A stretch of 64,000 bases of DNA from Desmodesmus armatus (taxonomy: Eukaryota > Chlorophyta > Chlorophyceae > Sphaeropleales > Scenedesmaceae): NCBI GenBank assembly GCA_007449985.2, contig VIIQ02000565.1:124001-188000 (forward strand), given 5' to 3'. Every line of letters begins with the position of its first letter. The stretch's first letter is position 1. The translations under genes and the position numbers were made by a program. The notes beneath the pieces are model-generated. The model saw nothing but the letters and a program-made list of their open reading frames with translations. It did no database searches and was not told the DNA's origin. Below are positions 21,611-31,458 of this stretch, piece by piece.

Positions 21611-22983
21611 GCAGCAGCAGTGCAGCATAGACAGCATGCCAGTGGTGGTGGGCGGAGATTTCAACTCGATGTGGCGCAAGTATATGAAAGACACGTGGGA
21701 CAAGGTGAGGCTTGTACCTACCATGTTGTCTGGTGTTCTTCGTTTATGCTGTGCTGACACTGTGGTGCGCTGCGCTGTGCTGTGCTGTGCTGTGATGTGC
21801 TGTGCACTGTGGGGCTGAGTGACCCCATTCCTTCTCGACCACTTCAGCCAATCCGAGGTACACTGCACGACTTTGCTCATGTCGTCGCTCGACATGTCTG
21901 TTGTGAGCAGTCGCACTACAGCAATTTGGGTAACATCTGCTGAGTCACAACATAAAGCACACATGTGCTGCTCCTTCCTGCTTGCAGAATATCCCGCGGG
22001 GTCAGTTTGTCACCAGCGGCGTGTATGATCTCATGAGTGGCCGGGAGGTTGGTCCGACACATAGAGACCACCCCAAGCAGCGGCAGCTGTGCAAGGGTGC
22101 TGGCTGCAGTGTGCGTGGGCCGAATCAGCTGGGGCAGCCTGGCCTCATGAACTACACCCTCACGGCTAGTGGGCTGCGGCTGGAGAGTGCACAGTACCAG
22201 GCACACCAGCGGTGAGAGGGGAGGGTCAGGCTGGAGGGTGCATGAGAGTGTGGGGGTGGGGGGTGGGGGGGGGGGGGGTATGCCTGGTTTGACAGCAGGA
22301 GGCCGGGAGGTTGGTCCGACACATAGAGACCACCCAAGCAGCGGCAGCTATGCAAGGGTGCTGGCTGCAGTGTGCGTGGGCCGAGTCAGCTGGGTCAGCC
22401 TGGCCTTATGAACTACACCTTCACTGCTAGTGGGCTGCAGCTGATGAGCGCACAGTACCAGGCACACAAGCGGTGAGAGGGGAAGGGGTTGGGGGGAGGC
22501 TGGAGGGTGCATCAGAGGGTGGGGGAGTTCGTGTGCCTACGCGTATAGACAGTAGAAGGCTTCCCCCATGTAGCAGCCCTGGATACCTCGTTGCATGCAG
22601 GGGCGGGGGGGGGGGGGGGGGGGGGGGGCGGCGTTGGTGCGGGGGAAGGGAGCAGGGGCGAACCTGCGCTGGGGGTTGACTCACCCACTTTTGTGCACCC
22701 ATGCTGTCCGAACTTGCCCTGCAGGGAGCCGACGCTGACCACCCGCACCAACTCCTTCAGTGGCTGCCTGGACTACATCTGGCTCAGCAAGCAGCACTGG
22801 CAGGTGCAGTCGACGCTGGAGATGCCGTATGCAGAGCCGGCAGGGGAGCCGGGGCCGCCAGAGGGGGTGACGGCTGGGGACTTTGGGGCGTGTCCAAATC
22901 GGTTGCAGCCGTCGGACCACTTGGCTGTCGGCTGTGAGGCCGTGCTGCTGCCTGCAGCCGGGGATGAGCCTGTTGCATCGTGA
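19101..22983 (+). CDS. CCR4/Angel-type endonuclease/exonuclease/phosphatase family nuclease
   Basis: Exons 19101-19207, 19334-19437, 19758-19911, 20245-20452, 20889-20983, 21305-21704, 21988-22211 and 22725-22983 join in phase throughout. Catalytic motifs of the EEP fold appear in order: VTYNILAEKYSG (Asn), APDLLCLQEVQED (metal-binding Glu), CSTHLHWNPSFPDIKLAQA, VVVGGDFNSMW and QPSDHLAVGC (the catalytic SDH). The CCR4/Angel/PDE12 branch is favoured by the THLHWNPxFPDxKLxQ and YIWLS motifs; these enzymes are mostly poly(A)-specific 3' exonucleases. The start ATG at 19101 directly follows a CAG acceptor, and a second in-frame ATG is at 19113. Oddities are about 95 residues of Gln-rich insertion between the THL and GDFN motifs, an Ala run in exon 4, and duplicated exon edges at 20779 and about 22298. 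Which branch member it is stays open. Confidence 0.9.
20779..20988 (+). repeat. Duplicated acceptor and exon start in the EEP nuclease gene
   Basis: The start of exon 5 (ALLQRQEGAVL) with its GCGCAG or GTGCAG acceptor occurs at about 20782 and again at 20889, roughly 107 bases apart. The first copy returns to intron-like sequence after the shared codons; the second continues to the THLHW motif. Confidence 0.8.
21375..21620 (+). repeat. Two CAG tracts coding polyglutamine inside the nuclease domain
   Basis: Near-pure CAG repeats at about 21375-21414 and 21556-21607 encode poly-Gln, joined by Gln/Ser/His-rich sequence. They sit in one open exon between the THLHWNP and GDFNS catalytic motifs. 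Confidence 0.95.
22298..22472 (+). repeat. Partial second copy of EEP exon 7
   Basis: After exon 7 (21988-22211) the intron repeats most of it, from GREVGPTHRDH to the final QYQAHKR, with its own CAG acceptor (22292-22297) and GTGAGAG donor. It has lost one C near 22332, which would shift the frame if the copy were spliced in. A G-rich tract of about 20 bases precedes it. Confidence 0.85.
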
Positions 22984-23281
22984 TTGGTGTGGTAGTGTGT
23001 GTACAGCTGTCTGACGAATCAGTCCTGTGACACCGTGGTTCAAACAGGACGGCATGAGAGAGAGGGGGGGGGAGGGGTGGTCACCTGAGGTTGGGGCACT
23101 AAGGACATGTATGGGCGTTTTTCGAACATTTTATTGCTTGATGTCAGTTTTGTTTTTTTTGCCTTTGTTGTAGCCCACATTCCTTGTGCCATCGGCGCCA
23201 TGCCCTGTGGCGTTATGCTGAGGTTTTGGCCAGTGCAACTGCGTTGTGATACTGCAAAGCGTCGCTGCATGCTTTATGATT

Positions 23282-23286
23282 TGTAA
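23282..23286 (+). terminator. TGTAA polyadenylation signal of the EEP nuclease gene
   Basis: TGTAA is the usual green-algal polyadenylation signal. This copy lies about 300 bases after the nuclease stop and about 100 bases before the next start codon, so the 3' UTR would be about 0.3 kb. Assigned from position only. Confidence 0.55.
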
Positions 23287-23389
23287 CCATCCTGTTTCCG
23301 TGGACTGTATCTCGTCCTAGGCGCTTCCTGCCGTGCTGACGGGGCAGGCCAACGAGGATCATTGTAAACGCTATCTCTGCACGTCTCCC

Positions 23390-26333
23390 ATGGCGTTGTT
23401 GAGGGCCTTACAGCAGCATGTGTCGCACATGACCCTGCCGCAGCTGGGTGCAGCAGCGTTCAGCACACAGGTGAACAGAAGCCATGAGGCAGCAGATGGT
23501 GGTTACTTGTAATTTTAACAGCATGTTGGTCCTCATGCAGTGCAAGGGGCAGGATCACACACAACTGGGTCATGTTCTTGCAGACGTTTCGGGCCAAGGA
23601 CCTGGACATACGTGTGGTGCAGACTCCCAAGCCAGAGCTGCCAGAGGTACCTGGTTGCCACCGGTGGGAACCCTTCCAGACACCACCTGTCAAAGCCTAC
23701 CATAGAGCAACTGTGCACAAATGTGGGCTAGGACGACATGCAACAGCTCAACACGTCCTGTATCCTTGATGCCTGCGCTTGCTGTTCTGCTGTGTCGCAC
23801 AGGACTTGGCCTTTGGGAAGTTGTTCACGGACCACATGCTGCTGGTGGGTGTGCAGGACGGGCCAGCACGCAGCAGCTTTGATGGATCGATTGCCGTAGG
23901 GATGCTAGTGTTTTGTGCTTAGCGCCCTCGCAGTTGATCTCTGGAGCACCAGGCAAACCTTGGACAGCAGTTGCAAGCCCTCACAGCGCAACGGGACCCA
24001 TATCAGACTTAAAGTCTCACTTTTCTTTGCGTCTTCCTGTGCATGCGCCCCTGTTGCTTCATCAACAGGTGCAACACACAGCAGAGCAGGCCTATAAGTC
24101 TCACTTTTCTTTGCCTCGGCCTGTGCATGCGCCCCTGTTGCTTCCTCAACAGGTGCAACACACAGCAGAGCGCGGTTGGGGCCGGCCACGCATCGTTCCC
24201 TTTGGACCTCTGCCGTTGCATCCAGCTGCGCAGGTGCTGCACTATGGGACATGCTGCTTCGAGGGCATGAAGGCCTACCTAGGGCCTGAGGGGCAGGGCT
24301 TGTTGTTCAGGTAGGCATGGCAAAGCTGCAGTAGGAGCACGCTGGCTGGGCTGACACACGCATGGGCTGTACATAAAGCTTCAGTGGGAGCTTCGTCGTA
24401 GCATCATGGCACACCAGGGCACGCTTTCGCTGCAACAGCAGCAGCTACCTGTCGTCTTCGTACGTGTCGACCAGCCATGCAGTTAGGTCGACGTCGCTGC
24501 GCTTACGCCCTGGCCGTACAGCTGACGTGGGAGACAGGCTGGCACCTTACGGCTACAGTACAGTATTGGAAGGCACCCCTGCACCCACCCCCTGACACAC
24601 AAGCCGTGCTGACACACAAGTCATGCCTACACACTACGTGAGCTGCTGCGCTGAGGATTCTAGCTGTACTTTGCTGTGTTGCGCTGTGGTGTGATGTGTT
24701 TCTGTGCGCCTGGGGATGTATGCTTCCTGCAGGCCGGAGATGAACATGGCACGGCTGCTGCGGTCAGCACAGCGCTTGATGCTGGCAGAGTTTGACCCAC
24801 AGGTGAGCCACTGCAGCGCGGTCTGCCTTCCAGCACAGGGGTTGTGCTCAAAACAGCCTGGGCGCTGTCTTCCAGCAACAGCAGCCGGGCGCTGTCTTCC
24901 AGCACAGGGGTTGTGCTCAAAGCAGTCTTGGCGCTGACTTCCAGCAAAGCAGCCGGGCGCTGTCTTCCAGCACAGGGGTTGTGCTCAAAGCAGCCTTGGC
25001 GCTGACTTCCAGCAAAAGCAGCTTGGGCGCTGTCGTCCAGCACAGGGGTTGTGCTCAAAGCAGTCTTGGCGCTGACTTCCAGCAAAGCAGCCGGGCGCTG
25101 TCTTCCAGCACAGGGGTTGTGCTCAAAGCAGCCTTGGCGCTGTCTTCCAGCAAAAGCAGCTTGGGCGCTGTCGTCCAGCACAGGGGTTGTGCTCAAAGCA
25201 GCCTGGGCGCTGTCTTCCAGCATAGGGGTTGTGCTCAAAGCAGCCTGGGCGCTGTCTTCCAGCATAGGGGTTGTGCTCAAAGCAGCCTGGGCGGTGTCTT
25301 CCAGCATAGGGGTTGTGCTCAAAGCAGCCTGGGCATGGCTCCTGGAACTTACCAGGCGCGCAGCTGTTGTTTGCATGTCACAGTGATTGGGTTACCAGGG
25401 TGATGGGGTTGCAGCACTTGGAGAGGCGGCTAGCGCATAGGGTGTGCGGAATACATAAAGCACATCGTAAAGTATGCAGCAACCGCAACAATGAACAGGC
25501 AAGGACACCTGCAGAGAGTGAGGCACCAGCTTGCTTCCCACCTGCAGGGGAACTTATGCTCAATGCGCGCACCTGTCTGTCGTCAACCAGCATGCTCCCT
25601 ACTATTTTGTGCCGTCTGCCTCATCCTGTCACACCCTATCACACCCTGTCACACCCTGTCAAACCTGTCGCACACTGCCTCATCCTGTCACACCCTGTCA
25701 CACCCTGTCACACCCTGTCAAACCTGTCGCACACTGCCTCATCCTGTCACACCCTGTCACACCCTGTCACACCCTGTCAAACCTGTCGCACACTGCCTCA
25801 TCCTGTCACACCCTGTCACGGCCTGCCACACACCGCCTGACCCTGCCCATCCTGCCACACCCTGTCATGCCCTGTCACACACATGCATCCTCTATGCCAA
25901 ACATACTGCCTGACCCTGTCACACCCTGTCAACGCCTCCACAGGAGCTGCTGGCGTGCACCAAACGCCTCCTGCGTCTGGACAAGGCCTGGATGCCTCGC
26001 AGGCCCGGGCATTCCATGTATGTGAGGCCCTTCATGTTCAGCCATGACGGCGCGTTGGGGGTGCACCGCAGCAGCGCCAGCACACTGGCGGTCATCATGT
26101 CTCCTGTGGGACCCTACTTCAAGTCAGGTGTGTAGATTCTCTGGCCTCTTTGTTTCTTCTCGCAAAGACAACACAAACACGGTGTTTGTTGATCAAAAAA
26201 CGTTGGTCAACACACAGCCCTGGGCAGCAGCATGCTTAGTTGCTGGGTGGGTAGGCTACTAGGCGTGTGGGGATGATGGCTGCGTGCCGCTGGCCAAATA
26301 TGTTGCAACAAGCTGCCTGCTGGCTCTCCTCTG

Positions 26334-26366
<33 letters not shown>

Positions 26367-27905
26367 AGGTTCTGGTGCTGTGAGGCTCTTCCTGGACACC
26401 CAGAACGTGCGTGCATGGCCTGGCGGCCCCGGCGAACACAAGATTGGTGGCAACTACGCCCCAACTGTCATGCCGCAGATGGCAGCCATGGCTCAGCACA
26501 AGTGCAGCCAGGTTAGTGACTCTGATACTCAGGCATATCTGCAGGACACCTTTGATAACACCCTCGGTTTTCACTTTTAGACATCTGTAGCTGCGCCAAA
26601 GTGCCCGCTGCACAGCAAAGATGGCCATGGGCTAGGGCAGGGCTGAAGGCTGTTGATGCTGCACTGTCCGATTGGTCAGTTGAGGTGCTGGGGCAGTTGT
26701 CTTGGGGCTTGCCAGTCAAGCTGCCGGGGGCCTTGGCTGTGTTTTGTTCTGGTGACGCCCGTCGAGGCTATTACCACCTGTACATCTGTGCCCATCCTGC
26801 AGTCATCTGCCAAGGTTTGCGGGTCACCCTGCAGACACTGTGGTCCATCACACCAATCCTGTCGGTGCATTGCCTTGAAAGCCGCTTTGCTGCTGCACCT
26901 CGTACCTGATGCCCTCTCCAGGTCATGTATGCACTGCCGAGCGGGCCTGACCCTCTGGACGCGACCATTGGGGAGTGTGGGGCCATGAACCTTTTCTTCG
27001 TGTTTGACAAGTCGCACGGCAGCAGCGGCAGCAGCACTGAGCGACAGTTGGAGATGGTCACACCTCCATTGGATGGGACCATCTTGCCCGGTGTCACTCG
27101 GGACTCCATCCTGCAGCTGCTGCGCAAGTAGGTTGTCTTTCGTTTGTGGCTTGCTCATGGCACTCCAGCAGTGTCAGCGCAACACTGCGCCAGTTCTCGC
27201 AGCCAGCTGCATGTTCATCACAGGTTGTGGCTTGTCAGCAGTCAGAGCGCACAGCCCCGACTGACTAGCAAGATTGCCCACAGCATTACTCCCGGCCACA
27301 CACACGCCTTTCATGCCCTGAAATTTACCGATACCTGAGACGATCGTCACACATGACAGGCTGGCACGCCCCAGCTAGGTCCCCTCATCACACCGGGATC
27401 AGGCTCAGGCTTGCTGCTCTGCCTCTTCTCCCCCCCCCTTCCACACATACACGCCCTGGCTGTTGTACCAACATCATTGTTTGACTATCCATGTAGGACG
27501 GGCTGTAGTAAGCCTGCATGAGTACGCATGCACTCCCTCTGCTGACATGCCCCCACCACCACTCTGCTCCCCTCTATCCACAGGCAGCCAGGCATGCAGG
27601 TGTCTGAGCGGCAGCTGACGGTGCGTGAGGTGGTGTCGGGCCAGGAGTCTGGCAAGCTGCTGGAGGTGTTTGGCTCTGGAACCGCATGCGTGGTGCAGCC
27701 GGTGGGCTGTGTGGTCATGTCGGAGGGTCGGGAGCTGCAGCTGCCTGCAGGAGCGGCAGCAGCGCCCACTGGCAGCAGCAGCGGCGGCTGGGGTCCTGAG
27801 GGTGCGGCATCTGTGGCTGAGTGGGCGCGCGGCGTGCTGACGGACATTCAGTACGGGCGGGTGCCGGGGCACCCCTGGAGCGTCCCCTTTGACGGACCAA
27901 AGTGA
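23390..27905 (+). CDS. Branched-chain amino acid aminotransferase, probably organellar
   Basis: Transfers the amino group between Leu/Ile/Val and 2-oxoglutarate with PLP. Nine exons join in phase: 23390-23470, 23584-23646, 23803-23844, 24153-24310, 24733-24802, 25944-26127, 26369-26511, 26922-27127 and 27594-27905, giving about 420 residues, normal for the family. Family motifs seen are [64 protein letters not shown] (the Lys is the PLP-binding position), [26 protein letters not shown] and FGSGTACVV. The first exon, [15 protein letters not shown]..., is short, basic and Ser/Ala-rich, like a mitochondrial or plastid presequence. Exon 4 has a duplicated acceptor. Intron 5 (1.1 kb) is filled by two minisatellites. 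The next gene downstream, HMG-CoA lyase, acts in the same leucine pathway. Confidence 0.95.
24030..24176 (+). repeat. Duplicated acceptor and exon-4 start in the aminotransferase gene
   Basis: A unit of about 88 bases repeats: a TCTCACTTTTCTTTGC pyrimidine tract, GTTGCTTC, CAACAG acceptor and the first codons VQHTAE. The first copy has its acceptor near 24066, the second at 24152. Only the second continues into [11 protein letters not shown]. After the shared codons the first copy runs into the pyrimidine tract of the second. Confidence 0.85.
24825..25335. repeat. Minisatellite in aminotransferase intron 5
   Basis: About ten direct copies of a 38-45 base unit containing CCAGCACAGGGGTTGTGCTC and AAAGCAGCC, with alternate forms of the junction between units. 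It leaves a long repetitive open frame on the minus strand, which is not a gene. Confidence 0.95.
25617..25935. repeat. CACCCTGT minisatellite in aminotransferase intron 5
   Basis: Direct repeats of CACACCCTGT units grouped into a higher-order unit of about 60 bases ending in CAAACCTGTCGCACACTGCC, with three good copies and a degenerate tail that reaches the exon-6 acceptor. Confidence 0.95.
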
Positions 27906-29336
27906 CTTGGGGGGAAGGGGTGTCGGTAGAGGCCTGTGTCGAGGTTCAAAAAGGGTGTCACCAGGGTACCAGGGTGTGGCATGTCTCCGTGGGAGGATTT
28001 GGTGCATTTCTCCTGTGTGTTGAACACATGAGTTGCATCCAGCAAGTGCTTGTGATGACCAGTCGTAGTGCTGTGTGTACGTCACGCCTGTCAGGTGGGA
28101 TCAAGCAGGATCAAGAGGGCGATTGATTCAGGGTGTGGAGGTGGCTTGAATGAGGCATTGATATATGACCTGCACTATGCAGATACACGTCATCCCGCCA
28201 GTCACATTTGTCATGCAAGAGTGCGTCCTGGCACGCAGTGCGCATTCCAACATCCATGTGTGCAATTAGCTTTGTCTGGAAGCCAGGAATCCCCCATTGG
28301 GGTTTAATATCTGTGTTTGTGTGTTTGATGTGTTTGAGGGTGGGTGGGTCGCAGAGCTGGGCTCCATGGAGCATCCAGAGTGTCAGGCAGGGGTGTTGAC
28401 ACAGTGCCACAGTTCTGGCATCATCACAGGGAGTGTGCATGACCCAATGTACAACAGCAGAGACTCCTTGTACCAAAGCGGGAGAGTCTACTTGTATGTA
28501 TTGGTGAGCAGTGTTTCTTACACAGTGCATTGCGGGCTTGTATGATGTCAGGGAGTGTTTCAGGACGTGTACCATATACAGCTCAAGCATGGACCAATTC
28601 CTTACTACAACCTTGTGCACGGGGAGCGGTTGTGGTTTGGCCTTGCTTGTTTGGTTGCTGCGTCATGCATCATGCGACTTCCACATGCTGAGACTGCATG
28701 TGGCGCATCACATCAGCAGGAGGGCGTCAAGTCTGCCTCCTGACAGCAGAAATGCTGTATCCATAGGGCAGTCATACAAGGGATGTATACTAAGGGGGAC
28801 ACGGGGGGTGCAGGGGATGCAGGGGATTCACGTGAGTTTGTAGGCCCGCATCATGCATCATGTGTGGTTCTATCGACCATGCTGGACTTGTGTGCTCCAA
28901 TCCAAGGTTTTCTGGCTGGGGGAAGGAGGAGGACGGTGGTTCATTTGTATGCTTATAATCAGGATGAGGTTGGTTGGAGGATATGACCTCCAATGAGAAG
29001 TGGTCAAAAATGAGTTCGCCGTCGCTGGCAGCACTGCAACAGCATTCCATTGCAAACAGCATTCCCACCCCCACAAAAGGGGAGGGGGGGAGTGGCACTC
29101 GCCTAGCGGTTTCCCTGATAGTTGAAACCGCTCAAAACTAGTGTCTGATCACCGACGTGGCTGTCTTATGGCCGTATTGTTGTTGAACTTGCGGTTGCCA
29201 CGTCAGGCACAGAACAAAACAGTCAGGAGGGTACACTAAGGTAGACGTTCAACATCAGATTGTCTATAGCGAGTTGCCTTAACGCTGCGATGAGTGCATA
29301 ACGCTTGCAATAGCTGCTGCAGCGAGCGATGCACTG
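27906..29336. other. Intergenic; 3' UTR and promoter, no gene recognised
   Basis: Lies between the aminotransferase stop and the HMG-CoA lyase start on the same strand. A perfect 8-bp inverted repeat (AGCGGTTT at 29104, AAACCGCT at 29124) can form a small hairpin about 200 bases before the lyase start. Nothing else is recognised. Confidence 0.5.
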
Positions 29337-31458
29337 ATGGCTGGCTGTGTTGCGAGATTGCTCCAGAGAACGATGGGTTGCGCGCTCGATATGGTTTCTG
29401 TAGACACCGTGACAGCAGCGCGTGCGATGGCCTGCTCCATCGCAGCTGCCCAGCAGTTTGGCCCAGAGCAGCAGCATGTCTCAGCTCAGGTGCTGGCGCC
29501 TTTCCTGCACCAGCAAAAGCGGGCTTTATCAACAGCTTGGGTGAGTAGCAAGATCTTGGTGGGCTGGGGCTGCAGGGTTCAGCCTGTATCTGTGGCCCCT
29601 CGGTACCAGCAGGTTGACCCTCATACGCAGCCAGCAGCCTGCATTGTGATGCTGCTAACCTATACCCACCTGGCATTCTTCATAGCAACCGCTCCCCATG
29701 CATTATATAAGCAACCCAGGGGTCCTGCGCACAGAATGCACATGTAGGCCCTCTCCTGACATCGCCTCCCCTCCCCTCCCCTCCCTGGCGCGCCGCATGC
29801 ACAGGGCATGGGTGGCAGCAGCTTGCCGCGCAGCGTCACCATCGTTGAGGTGGGACCCAGGGACGGCCTGCAGAACGAGCCAGGAACCATTCCCACTCAA
29901 ACCAAAGTGGAGTTCATCGATAAGCTGTCAGACAGCGGCCTGAGCGTGATTGAAGCCACAAGCTTTGTGTCCCCAAAGTGGTGAGTTCAGAAGCCCAAGA
30001 GTTGAGCAAGCAGCAGCACATGCTGCTGCGCATAGCAGGCACAGCAGATGCAACAGGCGCAACAGGCACAGCTGCAGACGGGGCGTTCACGTGCGCGCGC
30101 GCAGTTGGGTGCGCGCAGTTGGGTGTGTGCGTCCTTGCAGCAGAGAGCAGCAGCACAGCTTCTGACACATGCAGACACCTGCGCGCCACCGCACGTAGCG
30201 ATGCACGGCGTCCAGTGTGTATCAGCATGCAGTGCTGCCACTGCTTACGTGAATAGGTCTGCTGCCTTGCTGAGATGTGATGTGTCCCGTTGTGTTGCGC
30301 CCTGCTGTCCTGTTGTTCTACCGCAGGGTGCCCCAGCTGGCTGACTGCACAGATGTTATGCAGCAGATAAAGCGGCGCAAGGGCACGCGCTACACCTGCC
30401 TCACCCCAAACATCAAGGTACGCCGTGCGCAGCAGCAGGCGCAGGCGCTGTTTTGCAACATCCTCTGTGCAGCTGGTCTTTGACCTGAGGGCTGGCGCAG
30501 CTGCAGCAGAAGCACGCGCAGCAGTAGGGGCGATGCGTGGTGCAGCAGCTGCGCCCAGGCAGCGCTTTGACTGTGCTTCAGTGCGCGCACAAGCGCAGCA
30601 GTGCCCAGCGTCACTGCGCGTGGCTGGGCTGGCTGGCTGTGTGGTGTGCTACCCCATAGCGTCACTACTTTCTTGCTAGCTGCATGCTAACTGCCTGCGC
30701 TTGGTTGTTTTGCGCGATGCGCACGTGTCCTGCATGCGCAGGGTTTTGAGCGTGCAGTCGCAGCGGGCGTGGACGAGGTCGCGATCTTTGGGGCTGCCAG
30801 CGAAGCCTTCTCACAGAAGAACATCAACTGCAGCATCTCCGAGTCCCTCGATCGATTCAAGGAGGTCGCAGCAGCAGCCAAGGCTGCGAACATCCCCATG
30901 CGCGGCTACGTCTCCTGCGCTGTCGGCTGCCCCTACAGCGGCCCCGTCGAGCCTGCAGCAGCAGCGGCTGTCGCTAAGGCATTGTACGACATGGGCTGTT
31001 ATGAGGTCTCCGTCAGCGACACCATCGGGGTGGGGACCCCGGCCTCTATCGCGGCAGCGCTGCAGGCCTGCGCGGCCGTAGTGCCGGCCTCTAAGCTGGC
31101 AGTGCACCTCCACGACACCTATGGCCAGGCGCTGGCCAACATCCTGGCTGCCCTGCAGATGGGAATCTCTGTGGTGGATGCGTCGGTGGCGGGGCTGGGC
31201 GGGTGTCCCTACGCGCCAGGCGCCAGCGGGAACGTGGCAACAGAGGATGTGGTGTACATGTTGGACGGACTCGGGATCCAGCATGGTGTGGACCTGCAGA
31301 AGCTGTTGGATGCTTCAGACTATATCTGCACTGCGCTGGGTAGGGAGAACCAGAGCCATGTGGCAAAAGCGCTGGCCTGCAAGCGCAAGAGCAGCAGCAG
31401 CCCAAGCAGCAGCCAGGGCAGCAGCAGTAGCGTGGCTGGTGGCGGCAGCACGCAGTGA
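29337..31458 (+). CDS. Hydroxymethylglutaryl-CoA lyase, mitochondrial
   Basis: Cleaves HMG-CoA to acetyl-CoA and acetoacetate, the last step of leucine degradation. Exons 29337-29540, 29805-29980, 30327-30417 and 30742-31458 join in phase to about 395 residues. Visible motifs are [12 protein letters not shown] (metal and substrate binding Arg-Asp), [23 protein letters not shown] (the two metal-binding His) and [16 protein letters not shown] with the catalytic Cys. The first exon encodes a Cys/Ala/Arg-rich presequence without acidic clusters, as expected for a mitochondrial matrix protein. The tail after about residue 355 is a Ser-rich low-complexity extension. A two-codon upstream ORF (ATG CAC TGA, 29329-29337) overlaps the start codon. 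The branched-chain aminotransferase lies 1.4 kb upstream on the same strand. Confidence 0.96.

Noticed and set aside
24660..25376. 238-residue minus-strand repetitive frame ([13 protein letters not shown] units)
   Set aside because: It is produced by the minisatellite in aminotransferase intron 5, whose unit length is often a multiple of three. No start context or homology.
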